A DNA stretch of 64,000 nucleotides from Pseudomonas luteola NBRC 103146 (GTDB taxonomy: Bacteria; Pseudomonadota; Gammaproteobacteria; Pseudomonadales; Pseudomonadaceae), in NCBI RefSeq assembly GCF_002091675.1, contig NZ_BDAE01000009.1:106628-170627 (forward strand). The letters run 5' to 3'. Positions 27,011-36,763 of the stretch are shown in pieces; positions within the stretch are counted from its first letter, which is position 1, and the number at the start of each line of letters is the position of its first letter. The position numbers and the translations under genes are program-made. The notes beneath the pieces were generated by a model, which ran no database searches, had not been told where the DNA came from, and saw only the letters and a list, made by a program, of their open reading frames with translations.

Positions 27011-29091
27011 TTAATGTTCTGAATGCTATCGCTCTGGCTGCAATGCGGCGCTCAGAGGTAGTAGGCGCTTTTGTGGTCATAGCCATCGTATTCATGATGA
27101 TTACCCCAATGCCTACGGTATTGGTAGACGTCCTGATCGCAATCAATATCTGTATTTCCTGCCTGCTGATCATGCTGGCCATGCACTTGCCGCGCCCCTT
27201 GGCGTTCTCCACGTTTCCCGCAGTGTTGTTGCTTACAACCATGTTTCGCCTGGCACTCTCGATTTCGACCACCCGGCTGATTCTGCTGAACCAGGATGCC
27301 GGTCATATCGTGGAGGCGTTCGGACAATTTGTGGTAGGCGGTAACCTTGCGGTGGGCATGGTGATTTTCCTCATTCTTACCGTCGTGAACTTTCTGGTGA
27401 TCACCAAAGGATCGGAGCGGGTGGCTGAAGTGGGTGCGCGCTTTACTCTGGATGCGATGCCAGGCAAGCAGATGTCCATCGACAGTGACTTACGAGCCAA
27501 CCTGATCACTGTTCAGGAAGCCCGTAACCGCCGGGCCGAGCTAGGTAAGGAAAGCCAGCTGTTCGGTGCCATGGACGGTGCGATGAAGTTCGTGAACGGC
27601 GATGCTATCGCAAGCCTGATCATCGTCGCCATCAACATGATCGGGGGGATCGCGATCGGGGTAGTACAACATGGCATGACAGCCGGTGACGCCCTGCAGC
27701 TGTACACGGTACTGACCATCGGTGACGGGCTGATTGCGCAAATACCGGCACTACTGATTTCGGTCACTTGCGGGATCGTCATTACGCGTGTACCCAACGG
27801 CGATCCGGGAGCCCAGAGCAATATCGGTCGTGAAATTGCAGAGCAGATTACCAGCCAACCCAAGGCATGGATCATCGCCTCCGTAGCAATGCTTGGGTTC
27901 GCCGCGCTTCCCGGCATGCCTACGACCGTATTCATTATTATCGCCATCGTCTGCGGCTGTGGCGGCTTCCTGCAACTGAGACGGGCCCGCCCGGTTGCCC
28001 AGGATCAGTCTGAAGCGCTAGCACCGGAGCTGAACGGTAACGAGGACCTGCGTACGTTCTTGCCGAGTCGCCAGTTTGTCCTGCAGTTCCATCCCGCGCA
28101 GGATGTTGCCCTGATCGAGTCCCTGGTGAGCGAAATTCGCCAGCGACGTAACCGGCTCGTAGTGCATTATGGCCTGACGCTGCCCTCTTTCATCATTGAA
28201 CTATCGCCTCTGCTGGCACCTGATGAGTTCAGGTTCACCGTTTATGAAGTGCCCGTCCTGAGGGCCACTTTTACGCATAGCCATGTGGCAGTGGAGGCGC
28301 GTCTCTTTGAGCAGGCGCCTCAACAGGCAGTTCAAGGCAGTACGGATCGACAGGAGGCTGAATGGGTCTGGCTGCCGGCTGATACGCCTGACCTGCAACA
28401 TGAGGAGGTTGAGAGGGTCACGGCCAGCACGCTCATTGTAGAACGCATGGAGCGTACATTGCAGGCATGCGGGCCTCAGTTTATTGGCTTACAAGAGGCC
28501 AAGGCTATCCTGGGCTGGTTGGAGTCGGAACAGCCGGAGCTGGCTCAGGAGATGCAGCGGGCAGTGCCGCTGGCACGTTTCGCAGCGGTCCTTCAGCGTC
28601 TGGCATCCGAATGCGTGCCATTGCGCTCTATTCGAGTGATTGCCGAAACGCTGATCGAATATGGGCAGTACGAGCGTGAGCCTACAGCCCTGACGGACTA
28701 CGTCAGGATCGCCCTGAAATCTCAGCTCTATCACCAATATGCCGGTGCAGAAGGCTTGCTGGTCTGGCTATTGACGCCTGAAAGCGAAGGCATTTTGAGA
28801 GATGGCCTGCGCCAGACCCAAACCGAAACCTTTTTTGCCTTGAGCAATGAGACCAGTCAGTTATTGGTGCAGCAACTTCACCTCGCGTTTCCCCTTCGGG
28901 TGCGCGAACAGGCTGTTCTGCTGGTGGCTCAGGACCTGCGAAGCCCGTTACGGACGTTGTTACAGGAGGAGTTCTACCACGTGCCTGTCATGTCATTTGC
29001 GGAAATCGGAACCACCGCTCAGGTAAAGGTCATGGGTCGCTTCGAACTCGAAGACGATACCGCGGCCATGGACAACGATTACGCTGCCTGA
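26998..29091 (+). CDS. hrcV: HrcV, export apparatus inner-membrane protein
   Basis: 697 residues, near the usual 695. The N-terminal half holds the predicted membrane segments, with the strongly conserved loop VAEVGARFTLDAMPGKQMSIDSDLRANLI; the C-terminal half is the cytoplasmic domain that forms the nonameric ring docking chaperone-effector complexes. It couples proton-motive force to export. Overlap with hrpJ suggests translational coupling. Confidence 0.98.
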   Translation: MEPLINVLNAIALAAMRRSEVVGAFVVIAIVFMMITPMPTVLVDVLIAINICISCLLIMLAMHLPRPLAFSTFPAVLLLTTMFRLALSISTTRLILLNQDAGHIVEAFGQFVVGGNLAVGMVIFLILTVVNFLVITKGSERVAEVGARFTLDAMPGKQMSIDSDLRANLITVQEARNRRAELGKESQLFGAMDGAMKFVNGDAIASLIIVAINMIGGIAIGVVQHGMTAGDALQLYTVLTIGDGLIAQIPALLISVTCGIVITRVPNGDPGAQSNIGREIAEQITSQPKAWIIASVAMLGFAALPGMPTTVFIIIAIVCGCGGFLQLRRARPVAQDQSEALAPELNGNEDLRTFLPSRQFVLQFHPAQDVALIESLVSEIRQRRNRLVVHYGLTLPSFIIELSPLLAPDEFRFTVYEVPVLRATFTHSHVAVEARLFEQAPQQAVQGSTDRQEAEWVWLPADTPDLQHEEVERVTASTLIVERMERTLQACGPQFIGLQEAKAILGWLESEQPELAQEMQRAVPLARFAAVLQRLASECVPLRSIRVIAETLIEYGQYEREPTALTDYVRIALKSQLYHQYAGAEGLLVWLLTPESEGILRDGLRQTQTETFFALSNETSQLLVQQLHLAFPLRVREQAVLLVAQDLRSPLRTLLQEEFYHVPVMSFAEIGTTAQVKVMGRFELEDDTAAMDNDYAA

Positions 29092-29107
29092 ACCAAGGAG
29101 AGCAGAT

Positions 29108-30058
29108 ATGTTCGAGTTGCGTGTGCTGAATGGCCTTCACCAGGGAGCCGCCCTACCCCTGATAGGTGAGCAATGGCTGATCGGTGCGAACGATGAGCTT
29201 GATCTCGCGCTGCATGACGCTGGGGTCGAGCAAAGACATGGCTGCCTGAAACGAGAAGGCGAGCGATGGGTACTGAACGCTGAAGAAGGTGTGGTACTTG
29301 ATGAGGAGGGCCATCCCCTATCACCGGACGATCTCTATCCTAATCGACTCTTTGTCATAGGCTCGGTTTGGCTGACCATATCCGCGGCACAGGATGCCTG
29401 GCCCGTTGTGGCAACGCCTACTCCAGATTCTGGCCGCTCGCAAACCAGTAACCAGCCTACAGAGTCAACGTCAAACGGATCCAGTTCAAAACCTAAAACG
29501 TTTCTGTTCAGCCGTATGACCACCATAGCCCTGGGTGTTTTGCTGGGTGTGGTGGGAAGCGCCTGGAGTATTTCCTCCAGTGGTCCGGCATCTGCCGTGG
29601 CCGATAACCAAGCGATTAAGCAGAACAGCTCTGCTCAAGCTACGTCTTCACATGCCGCACCTCAGCGCCTTCAATTAAGCGATGAGGAAGCCATGTCAAA
29701 GCTCAAGACGATGCTAAGTGATCGGTTGCTAACTGACATCGCAATCGAGTCGACGCCTGACGGATTAGTGCTGCGTGGCAGCCTTGAGCAGGAAGCCCAT
29801 CTGGTCTACGCGCGGATGTTGCAACGTTTCAAAGACCGTTATGAAACCAAGGCAACGCTGATCGACGAGGTATCGGTAGGCGGCGCCTCCCTTCCCTTCG
29901 CTATTGTCCAGATCATGTCGGGCCCCCATGCCCATATCGTGACGGCAGAAGGAAAGCGCTTGTACGTGGGCGATGAGCTCGATGGCATTCGGCTGACCCG
30001 GATCGACGATGGCCGCCTGGAGTTCCAGGGGGAGCGGCGCTACGAGGTGGTCTGGTGA
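29108..30058 (+). CDS. hrpQ: HrpQ, inner-membrane ring protein (YscD family)
   Basis: 316 residues; GGAGAG precedes the ATG. The N-terminus is FHA-like (LRVLNGLHQGAALPLIGEQWLIGANDELDLALHDAGVEQRHGCLK), then a Ser/Asn/Thr linker, one membrane segment (TTIALGVLLGVVGSAWSI, about 139-156), and a periplasmic part with ring-building motifs (DIAIESTPDGLVLRGSLEQE), as in the YscD/PrgH family. It forms the inner ring with HrcJ. It ends in a 4-bp overlap (GTGA) with hrcN. Confidence 0.93.
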   Translation: MFELRVLNGLHQGAALPLIGEQWLIGANDELDLALHDAGVEQRHGCLKREGERWVLNAEEGVVLDEEGHPLSPDDLYPNRLFVIGSVWLTISAAQDAWPVVATPTPDSGRSQTSNQPTESTSNGSSSKPKTFLFSRMTTIALGVLLGVVGSAWSISSSGPASAVADNQAIKQNSSAQATSSHAAPQRLQLSDEEAMSKLKTMLSDRLLTDIAIESTPDGLVLRGSLEQEAHLVYARMLQRFKDRYETKATLIDEVSVGGASLPFAIVQIMSGPHAHIVTAEGKRLYVGDELDGIRLTRIDDGRLEFQGERRYEVVW

Positions 30059-31404
30059 ATAGTACCTTACAGGACTGGGTATCCAGCCAAACGTCACGGC
30101 TTGCCTGTTACTCTGCCGTGCGCGTGAGCGGCTGGGTGAGTGCCGTGAGCGGAATTCTATTGGAATGTCAGATTCCTGCAGCCAAAGTAGGTGATCTGTG
30201 CGAGGTAAGCAAAGCAGACGGCAGCGCGATTCTGGCTGAAATTGTCGGCTTTACCGATGACCGGACCCTACTCAGTGCGTTGGGCTCACCGGAGGGCATT
30301 CAAGTTGGCGCTCCCATCTGGCCGTTGGGTATGGCCCATCGAATAGGTGTCGACGAGCAGTTGCTGGGCAGCGTCCTCGATGGCTTCGGCCGCCCTTTGC
30401 TGGAGGGCCACAGAGGGGCTTTTGCAGGCCCTCATGATAATCGCCAGACGCTACCGGTCATTGCTGACGCCCTGCCCCCGACCCAGCGACCACGCATTAC
30501 CAATGCCTTGCCTACAGGCGTGCGCGCGATCGACAGCGCCATACTGCTAGGGGAAGGCCAGCGCGTGGGCTTATTTGCTGGCGCCGGCTGTGGCAAAACG
30601 ACATTGCTCGCAGAGCTGGCGCGCAATATGGCCTGCGATGTCATCGTTTTCGGCCTGATTGGAGAACGAGGTCGGGAACTGCGCGAGTTTCTCGACCACG
30701 AATTGGACGATGACCTACGGCAGCGCTCGGTACTGGTCTGTGCCACCTCGGATCGCTCGAGCATGGAACGCGCCCGCGCCGCCTTTACTGCCACGGCTAT
30801 TGCCGAGGCTTATCGCGCCAGAGGGCTGAAAGTATTGTTGCTCATCGATTCCTTGACCCGATTCGCCCGTGCTCAGCGCGAAATCGGCATTGCCTCTGGC
30901 GAGCCATTAGGCCGTGGTGGCTTACCACCCTCGGTGTACACCCTACTTCCCAAGCTCGTAGAACGTGCCGGGATGAGCGAAGTCGGCTCTATCACTGCGC
31001 TGTACACGGTACTCATCGAGCAGGACTCCATGAATGATCCTGTTGCGGATGAGGTCAGGTCACTACTGGATGGCCATATCGTGCTGTCTCGCAAGCTGGC
31101 CGAGCGAGGGCATTATCCCGCCATCGACGTTCAGGCCAGCATCAGCCGAATCCTGACCAACGTCACCGACCGTGAGCATCAGCAGGCCAACAACCGGTTG
31201 CGCCAGCTCCTGGCTGCATACCGTCAGGTTGAAATGTTGCTGCGTCTGGGCGAGTACCAACCCGGGAGTGATCCGGTTACCGATTGCGCGGTGAGGTTGC
31301 ACGGAACGATCAATAGCTTTTTACAGCAAGACTTGCGCGAGCCTGTGCCTTTGAACGAGACCCTTGCAGGTCTCCTACAAATCACTGAGCAGCTGCCGGA
31401 GTAA
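30055..31404 (+). CDS. hrcN: HrcN, T3SS ATPase
   Basis: 449 residues from the GTG at 30055. F1-like ATPase features: Walker A GAGCGKTTLLAEL, GLIGERGRELREF, Walker B LLLIDSLTRFARAQREI, and the SITALYTVLIEQDSMNDPVADEVRS loop. The hexamer strips chaperones and unfolds substrates at the base of the machine. All catalytic motifs are intact. Its start overlaps the hrpQ stop. Confidence 0.98.
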   Translation: MNSTLQDWVSSQTSRLACYSAVRVSGWVSAVSGILLECQIPAAKVGDLCEVSKADGSAILAEIVGFTDDRTLLSALGSPEGIQVGAPIWPLGMAHRIGVDEQLLGSVLDGFGRPLLEGHRGAFAGPHDNRQTLPVIADALPPTQRPRITNALPTGVRAIDSAILLGEGQRVGLFAGAGCGKTTLLAELARNMACDVIVFGLIGERGRELREFLDHELDDDLRQRSVLVCATSDRSSMERARAAFTATAIAEAYRARGLKVLLLIDSLTRFARAQREIGIASGEPLGRGGLPPSVYTLLPKLVERAGMSEVGSITALYTVLIEQDSMNDPVADEVRSLLDGHIVLSRKLAERGHYPAIDVQASISRILTNVTDREHQQANNRLRQLLAAYRQVEMLLRLGEYQPGSDPVTDCAVRLHGTINSFLQQDLREPVPLNETLAGLLQITEQLPE

Positions 31405-31406
31405 TC

Positions 31407-31853
31407 ATGGACGACGAGCTGGAAATCGATCCGCAACGCGCTGCGCTAGAGGAGGTGATTCGTATTTTGGCCCCTTTGCGCCAACATCGACAAGCCAAAG
31501 CCGAACGCTTGCGCCTGCAGGCTGAAAGAGACCTGCAGAACAGCCGTGATCACCTGAGCGAATTGCGTAGCAGCTTTACAGCCGAACAGGTCCAGCAGCG
31601 TGAGCAACGTCATGCGTTATCGGTGGAGCATCTTAATCAGCGGCATACGTTAAACGAAGTGGATCGCTGGCATGAACAGGAGCGCAGCATGCTTGATCAC
31701 CTCTCGCGGCTCCGCCAGGGCATCCAGCTTCAGATTCAGGCCGTCGAACAACAGCAAGAGACACTGGAACACGCGCAAGACGAGGCGCGCAATGCTCAGC
31801 GTGCCGTTGAAAAGCTGTCCTGCCTGACGGAGACCATGCACGATGAAAACTGA
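31407..31853 (+). CDS. hrpO: HrpO, T3SS stalk protein (YscO/FliJ family)
   Basis: 148 residues, almost wholly charged heptad-type coiled coil (RQHRQAKAERLRLQAERDLQ, HEQERSMLDHLSRLRQGIQL), as expected for the central stalk that joins the ATPase to HrcV. It lies 2 nt after hrcN and overlaps hrpP by 11 nt. Confidence 0.93.
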   Translation: MDDELEIDPQRAALEEVIRILAPLRQHRQAKAERLRLQAERDLQNSRDHLSELRSSFTAEQVQQREQRHALSVEHLNQRHTLNEVDRWHEQERSMLDHLSRLRQGIQLQIQAVEQQQETLEHAQDEARNAQRAVEKLSCLTETMHDEN

Positions 31854-32379
31854 AGCTCGACCATCAGCCCCTCCCCGGCCGCTTTCCTCCCCGGTGAGTG
31901 CGCCTAGCAAGGAGAGTTCTGCGCCGTTACTGACCGTTCGCCGAGGTGAAAATGAGCGGCTGCGAAGCTTGAGTCCTGAACATGAGACAGAACATGTTCT
32001 AAATGCAGATGGGTTGTTTTTCTCTCAGCTCATTCAGCCCGTCAGCAGCGATGCCGGACAGCAGGATCTCGGTGGCAGCGCAGGCGTGGCGCTCTCTGTC
32101 CAGACCGAAGAGGCTCCGGCAGAGCTGATTGATGAATTGGTACAGCAACTGACCCGAAATTCAGTCGCCCCGCTAGCCGTCACCGTATTGATGCCCAACC
32201 TTGGAAAAATTCACGTCAAGGTCACCAGACATAACGACCATTGGGGGATCGAGCTGGGGTTTAGTCGTCGCGAGATTTTAAGTCGGCTAAGACCTCATCA
32301 GCGCGCCTGCGAATCGGCTCTGACCAACGCACTTGGTGACCCAGTAGAGCTGTCAATGCTAGAAGAGGCGTATACATGA
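31843..32379 (+). CDS. hrpP: HrpP, pilus-length/substrate-switch protein (YscP family)
   Basis: 178 residues. The N-terminal half is Pro/Ser-rich and probably flexible; the C-terminal half carries the conserved substrate-specificity-switch region (NSVAPLAVTVLMPNLGKIHVKVTRHNDHWGIELGFSR). It acts with HrcU to switch export from pilin to later substrates. It overlaps both neighbours. Confidence 0.92.
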   Translation: MKTEARPSAPPRPLSSPVSAPSKESSAPLLTVRRGENERLRSLSPEHETEHVLNADGLFFSQLIQPVSSDAGQQDLGGSAGVALSVQTEEAPAELIDELVQQLTRNSVAPLAVTVLMPNLGKIHVKVTRHNDHWGIELGFSRREILSRLRPHQRACESALTNALGDPVELSMLEEAYT

Positions 32380-33089
32380 AAATGCTTGCGCTGCGTTCCG
32401 TCCAGAGTGAGTTCGCCGCTGCCACAAGAGCCCTGGGGGCCGGTGTTTCTCTGCACTTTAGTGCCCGCGGCGTAACAGGCGAACTCTCGTTAGAGTTCGT
32501 CTCTCAGTATGAGCCCCTCGACTCAGGAGGTTGGTTCAATACCGCTGCGGGGTCCTTCTACTTGGATGATGCCTGCGCAGTGTTAAATCTGGTTGGCGAG
32601 ATGCCTGTATCCACTAGTGGTGAGCTTCAATCCTGGTACTGGCAGCTGATCAGCCAGCACCTGAGTTCAGCGGTCGCGCAGGGCCTGGCGCCTATCAGTC
32701 CTCTGGGTGAATACGTACCTGAAGGGCTGCTTGTACATTGCCGTCTGAGCATAAGACATGGAGACAAAGCGCTTTATACCTTCCTGAGTGGTACGCCCAA
32801 GACTTTTTTACGTTGGCTCGATATCCCCGGCTGGACCTCTCACCGGGCAGCGCTTCCCGAGACCTTGCAAATTCCGTTTCCGCTGATACTTGGGCAAGTG
32901 ATGCTTTCTGCCAGTCAGCTCGACTCGCTGCGTATCGGCGACGTACTGCTGCCCTCCCTCTGCCTGTTCAACAGTGAAGGTTATGGTCGCCTGGAGCTGG
33001 CGGATCGTCGCTGGATCGGGCATGCCGAGCATCGCGAACAGCAGCTTTTCCTGACTTTGATTGATGAGGACAACGGCGCTCATGAGTAG
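32376..33089 (+). CDS. hrcQA: HrcQa, cytoplasmic ring protein (N-terminal SpoA part)
   Basis: 237 residues. In Pseudomonas the YscQ-type protein is split into HrcQa and HrcQb; here too. The C-terminal part has a SpoA-type pattern (LSASQLDSLRIGDVLLPSLCLF). It forms the C-ring or sorting platform. Overlap ATGAGTAG with hrcQb indicates coupled translation. Confidence 0.95.
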   Translation: MKMLALRSVQSEFAAATRALGAGVSLHFSARGVTGELSLEFVSQYEPLDSGGWFNTAAGSFYLDDACAVLNLVGEMPVSTSGELQSWYWQLISQHLSSAVAQGLAPISPLGEYVPEGLLVHCRLSIRHGDKALYTFLSGTPKTFLRWLDIPGWTSHRAALPETLQIPFPLILGQVMLSASQLDSLRIGDVLLPSLCLFNSEGYGRLELADRRWIGHAEHREQQLFLTLIDEDNGAHE

Positions 33090-33435
33090 CATTGACCATT
33101 ACCCAGAAGCAGAACTGGACACGCAAGCAGACCCTGCTATTCAAGAAGAATACGGCCAGGAGCATTATGAAGACCGGGATGAGCCCCTGGCTGACACCAA
33201 CGCGCTTCAACCTACCGCACATTTGCCGCTGGCGCTTACCGTACGCTGCGGGCACCTCACCTTGAGCCTGGATGAATTGCATCGGCTGGGCCACGGTACC
33301 GTGCTGGAAGTTCAGGGCATCGCTCCCGGCTACGCTACCCTTTGTCATGGCGACCATATAGTAGCTGAAGGTGAGTTGGTCGATGTTGATGGACGCCTGG
33401 GTCTGCAACTTATCCGTATGGCGTCGCGCTCATGA
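33082..33435 (+). CDS. hrcQB: HrcQb, cytoplasmic ring protein (C-terminal SpoA part)
   Basis: About 117 residues from the ATG at 33082 inside the hrcQa stop. The frame opens 7 codons earlier, but the overlap start is the operon pattern. The N-terminal third is acidic; the C-terminal 75 residues are the SpoA/FliN-like domain ([29 protein letters not shown]). HrcQb dimers tetramerise and bind HrcQa. It overlaps hrcR. Confidence 0.95.
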   Translation: MSSIDHYPEAELDTQADPAIQEEYGQEHYEDRDEPLADTNALQPTAHLPLALTVRCGHLTLSLDELHRLGHGTVLEVQGIAPGYATLCHGDHIVAEGELVDVDGRLGLQLIRMASRS

Positions 33436-34085
33436 TCATGGAGGGGATGAACCCCGTTCTGCTGGCCCTATTCCTTGGTGGGCTGTCGCTGATTCCCTTT
33501 TTGCTGATTGTCTGTACGGCTTTTCTCAAGATTGCCATGACCCTGCTGATTACCCGCAATGCTATCGGGGTACAGCAGGTTCCACCCAATATGGCCATGT
33601 ATGGAATCGCACTCGCGGCAACGATGTTTGTCATGGCACCGGTGGCACATGAAATTCAGCAAAGGGTCAAGGCCCAGCCACTGGACATGTCCTCCATTGA
33701 GAAGCTACAAGCCAGCGCTAGCGGTGTGATTGATCCGCTCCAACGCTTCATGACACGCAATACTGACCCGGACGTCTCCGCTCACCTGCTTGAAAATACC
33801 CAGCGGATGTGGCCCAAGGAGATGGCTGATCAGGCTACAAAGAATGATCTCTTACTTGCTATCCCGGCGTTTGTTCTGTCCGAGCTTCAGGCAGGGTTTC
33901 AGATCGGGTTTCTTATCTATCTCCCCTTTATCGTCATCGATCTGATCGTCTCCAACCTGCTCCTGGCGTTGGGCATGCAGATGGTTTCTCCCATGACCAT
34001 CTCACTGCCGCTCAAGCTCTTGCTGTTTGTACTGGTCAACGGCTGGACCCGCTTGCTCGACAGTCTCTTTTACTCCTACATGTGA
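33432..34085 (+). CDS. hrcR: HrcR, export gate protein (FliP family)
   Basis: 217 residues with membrane helices and very high conservation ([84 protein letters not shown]). Five copies with HrcS and HrcT form the export gate. The start overlaps hrcQb by 4 nt. Confidence 0.98.
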   Translation: MIMEGMNPVLLALFLGGLSLIPFLLIVCTAFLKIAMTLLITRNAIGVQQVPPNMAMYGIALAATMFVMAPVAHEIQQRVKAQPLDMSSIEKLQASASGVIDPLQRFMTRNTDPDVSAHLLENTQRMWPKEMADQATKNDLLLAIPAFVLSELQAGFQIGFLIYLPFIVIDLIVSNLLLALGMQMVSPMTISLPLKLLLFVLVNGWTRLLDSLFYSYM

Positions 34086-34092
34086 GGCAGCC

Positions 34093-34359
34093 ATGGAAGC
34101 GTTGGCATTGTTCAAACAGGGCATGATCCTGGTCGTTATCCTCACGGCCCCGCCCCTGGCGGTGGCGGTACTTGTAGGGGTCGTCATCTCACTACTCCAA
34201 GCCCTTATGCAGATCCAGGACCAGACGCTGCCCTTCGGTATCAAGCTGGCCTCAGTGGGTCTGACACTGGCGATGACCGGCCGCTGGATCGGTGTGGAGC
34301 TGATTCAGTTCATTAACATGGCATTCGACCTGATCTCCCGCTCCGGCGGCGCACACTAA
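34093..34359 (+). CDS. hrcS: HrcS, export gate protein (FliQ family)
   Basis: 88 residues from the ATG at 34093; the open frame begins earlier inside hrcR, but this start gives the family length and sequence (MEALALFKQGMILVVILTAPP, then QALMQIQDQTLPFGIKL). Two membrane helices. The last base of its TAA is the first base of the hrcT ATG. Confidence 0.97.
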   Translation: MEALALFKQGMILVVILTAPPLAVAVLVGVVISLLQALMQIQDQTLPFGIKLASVGLTLAMTGRWIGVELIQFINMAFDLISRSGGAH

Positions 34360-35150
34360 TGCCGTTCGATGCGCAGCACGCCTTCGACCTGATGCTCGGC
34401 CTCGGCTTGGGTATGGCGCGGCTCTTGCCCTGCATGATCCTGGTGCCCGCCTTTTGCTTCAAATACCTCAAGGGCCCCCTGCGCTATGCCGTAGTCATTG
34501 TAGTAGCCATGATTCCGGCGCCCTCAATTAGCCAGGCACTAAGTGGGCAAGAGGACCTTATTGCAATGTCGGCACTGCTGATCAAGGAAGCAGTCCTCGG
34601 TACGCTGCTTGGCATTTTGCTCTATATGCCGTTCTGGTTATTCGCGTCGGTAGGCGCTCTGCTCGACAGTCAGCGCGGCGCGCTCAGTGGCGGCCAGATC
34701 AACCCGGCGCTAGGCCCGGATGCGACCCCGCTTGGAGAGCTGTTTCAGGAAGCGCTGATCCTGCTGGTGATCCTTTCGGGAGGTTTGTCACTGATCACAC
34801 AAGTGATTTGGGACAGCTATCTGGTATGGCCTCCAACCGCCTGGCTACCTGGTATGACGGCCGATGGTCTAAACATCTTTCTTGAACAGCTCAATCAAAC
34901 CTTACAGCACATGATGTTGTATGCCGCCCCGTTTATCGGCCTTCTGCTGCTTATCGAGGCGGCGCTCGCCATTATTGGTTTATACGCTCAGCAGCTGAAT
35001 GTATCCATCCTTTCCATGCCCGCCAAAAGCATGGCGGGTATCGCCTTTCTGATCATTTACCTGCCTACCTTGCTGGAGCTGGGTAACGGGCAGATTCAAC
35101 ACTTCAAAGACCTTAAATTCCTGTTCAATCACCTCATACAGGTCCCCTGA
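34359..35150 (+). CDS. hrcT: HrcT, export gate protein (FliR family)
   Basis: 263 residues, several membrane helices (GLGLGMARLLPCMILVPAF, KSMAGIAFLIIYLPTLLEL) and the conserved SVGALLDSQRGALSGGQINPALGPDATPLGELF. Completes the R/S/T gate. Confidence 0.97.
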   Translation: MPFDAQHAFDLMLGLGLGMARLLPCMILVPAFCFKYLKGPLRYAVVIVVAMIPAPSISQALSGQEDLIAMSALLIKEAVLGTLLGILLYMPFWLFASVGALLDSQRGALSGGQINPALGPDATPLGELFQEALILLVILSGGLSLITQVIWDSYLVWPPTAWLPGMTADGLNIFLEQLNQTLQHMMLYAAPFIGLLLLIEAALAIIGLYAQQLNVSILSMPAKSMAGIAFLIIYLPTLLELGNGQIQHFKDLKFLFNHLIQVP

Positions 35151-35153
35151 GCC

Positions 35154-36233
35154 ATGGGCGAGAAAACAGAAAAAGCCACGCCTAAACAGTTACGTGACGC
35201 GCGCGAAAAAGGTCAGGTTGCCCAAAGCCAGGATCTCGGTAAATTACTGGTCCTGATGGTAGTGAGCGAAATCACCTTGGGGCTGGCCGATGACAGCATG
35301 GGCCGTTTGCAGCACTTGCTGGATCTTGCGCTTGTGGCGACAGGTCGCCCCTTTCTCACCACAATAGGTCAGGTGGCCAGCGAAGGTGCCACAGTACTGA
35401 TTGGCTTTATCCTCTGTAGTGTCGGGGCGGCGATGCTGATGCGGCTGGCAAGCAGCTGGATGCAGATTGGGTTTCTATTTGCACCAAAGGCGCTCGAATT
35501 CGACATCAAGAAAATTGATCCCTTTTCCCATGCCAAGCAGATGTTTTCAGGCCAGAATCTGACTAATCTGCTCTTGAGCATACTCAAGGCAGCCGCTATT
35601 GCGATAACGCTTTACATGGTCGTAAAGCCCGAATTAGGCTCTTTGATACTGCTTGCGAATTCAGACCTGACGACCTATTGGCATGCACTGCTGGACCTGT
35701 TTCGCCACATTCTCCGTACCACGCTGGGTTTATTGCTGGTCATTGGCGCTTTGGATTTCGCTCTACAAAAATACTTCCACGCCAAGAAACTGCGCATGAG
35801 CCATGAAGACATCAAGAATGAGTACAAGCAGTCCGAGGGCGACCCACACGTCAAGGGACATCGTAAGCAGTTGGCTCATGAGCTCTTGAACAAAGCGCCT
35901 TCTGCGCCACCCAAACCGGTTGAGGATGCTGACATGCTGGTCGTCAATCCAACCCACTATGCGGTTGCGCTGTTCTACCGCCCCGGTGAAACGCCGCTGC
36001 CACGCATCCTTTGCAAGGGAGAGGACGATAGCGCACTGGATCTTATTGCCCGTGCCAAGCACGCACGGGTTCCAGTCGTACAAAGCATCTGGCTTGCCCG
36101 AACGCTTTACAAGGTGAACACAGGGCAGTACATCCCACGACCTACCTTAACGGCGGTGGCTCATCTTTATCAGGTCATAAAACAGCTGGATGAGGTAACG
36201 GACGAAGTTATTCGTGTGGAGGATGAACTATAG
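35154..36233 (+). CDS. hrcU: HrcU, export switch protein (FlhB/YscU family)
   Basis: 359 residues. N-terminal GEKTEKATPKQLRDAREKGQVAQSQD, four membrane segments, then the cytoplasmic autocleavage motif NPTH within MLVVNPTHYAVALFYRP, intact. Cleavage between N and P switches substrate specificity together with HrpP. Last gene of the hrpJ operon. In P. syringae the next genes are hrpV onwards; here an effector module follows. Confidence 0.98.
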   Translation: MGEKTEKATPKQLRDAREKGQVAQSQDLGKLLVLMVVSEITLGLADDSMGRLQHLLDLALVATGRPFLTTIGQVASEGATVLIGFILCSVGAAMLMRLASSWMQIGFLFAPKALEFDIKKIDPFSHAKQMFSGQNLTNLLLSILKAAAIAITLYMVVKPELGSLILLANSDLTTYWHALLDLFRHILRTTLGLLLVIGALDFALQKYFHAKKLRMSHEDIKNEYKQSEGDPHVKGHRKQLAHELLNKAPSAPPKPVEDADMLVVNPTHYAVALFYRPGETPLPRILCKGEDDSALDLIARAKHARVPVVQSIWLARTLYKVNTGQYIPRPTLTAVAHLYQVIKQLDEVTDEVIRVEDEL

Positions 36234-36763
36234 AGGCGCACCATGTTCACCCGCATCTACCTGTTGCTATAGAAACCGCAGAGCCTTAAGTATCCTTTTA
36301 CGGCTACTAAAATCTTAACGTGGACTGGCATCACGATCATGACGGCTTAGTGCCTAGAATCATGAGGTGGCGGCTACAGTCACTGAAATAGACTCACATA
36401 CGTATAAAAAATGATATGCCTGAACGACTGAAGCGCTGACACTCCTTTGATTAAAAGGATACTGCTTTCAGGGAGTGATGTTATCGGGGTTCCATAAACG
36501 GCTTTAGTCTATGGCCTAACTGACTATGCTCACAAAATGCTCGCTAGGCGCTAGGCGCTGGGTAGCTAGTGCCTAGCCTACCTAGGGTGGGCATTGGCAA
36601 CGAACCACCGTACATAGTGACTAGAAATTTCCAGTCGCCCAGCCTGGTATGGTTAGCTGATACGCATTCTGCTTAATGAGCTCTTTATTGCTAAAGGTAC
36701 TCCCGGTCGCAAGCATTCGATCAGGAGTACTACTTGCCTATCTTAACGCTTTAGCGGTGCTCT
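36234..36763. other. Intergenic gap after hrcU
   Basis: No gene seen. A repetitive hairpin-forming cluster of GCTAGGC/GCCTAGC units lies at about 36543-36580. Loss of coding density directly at the end of the hrc operon suggests a rearrangement joint. Confidence 0.45.
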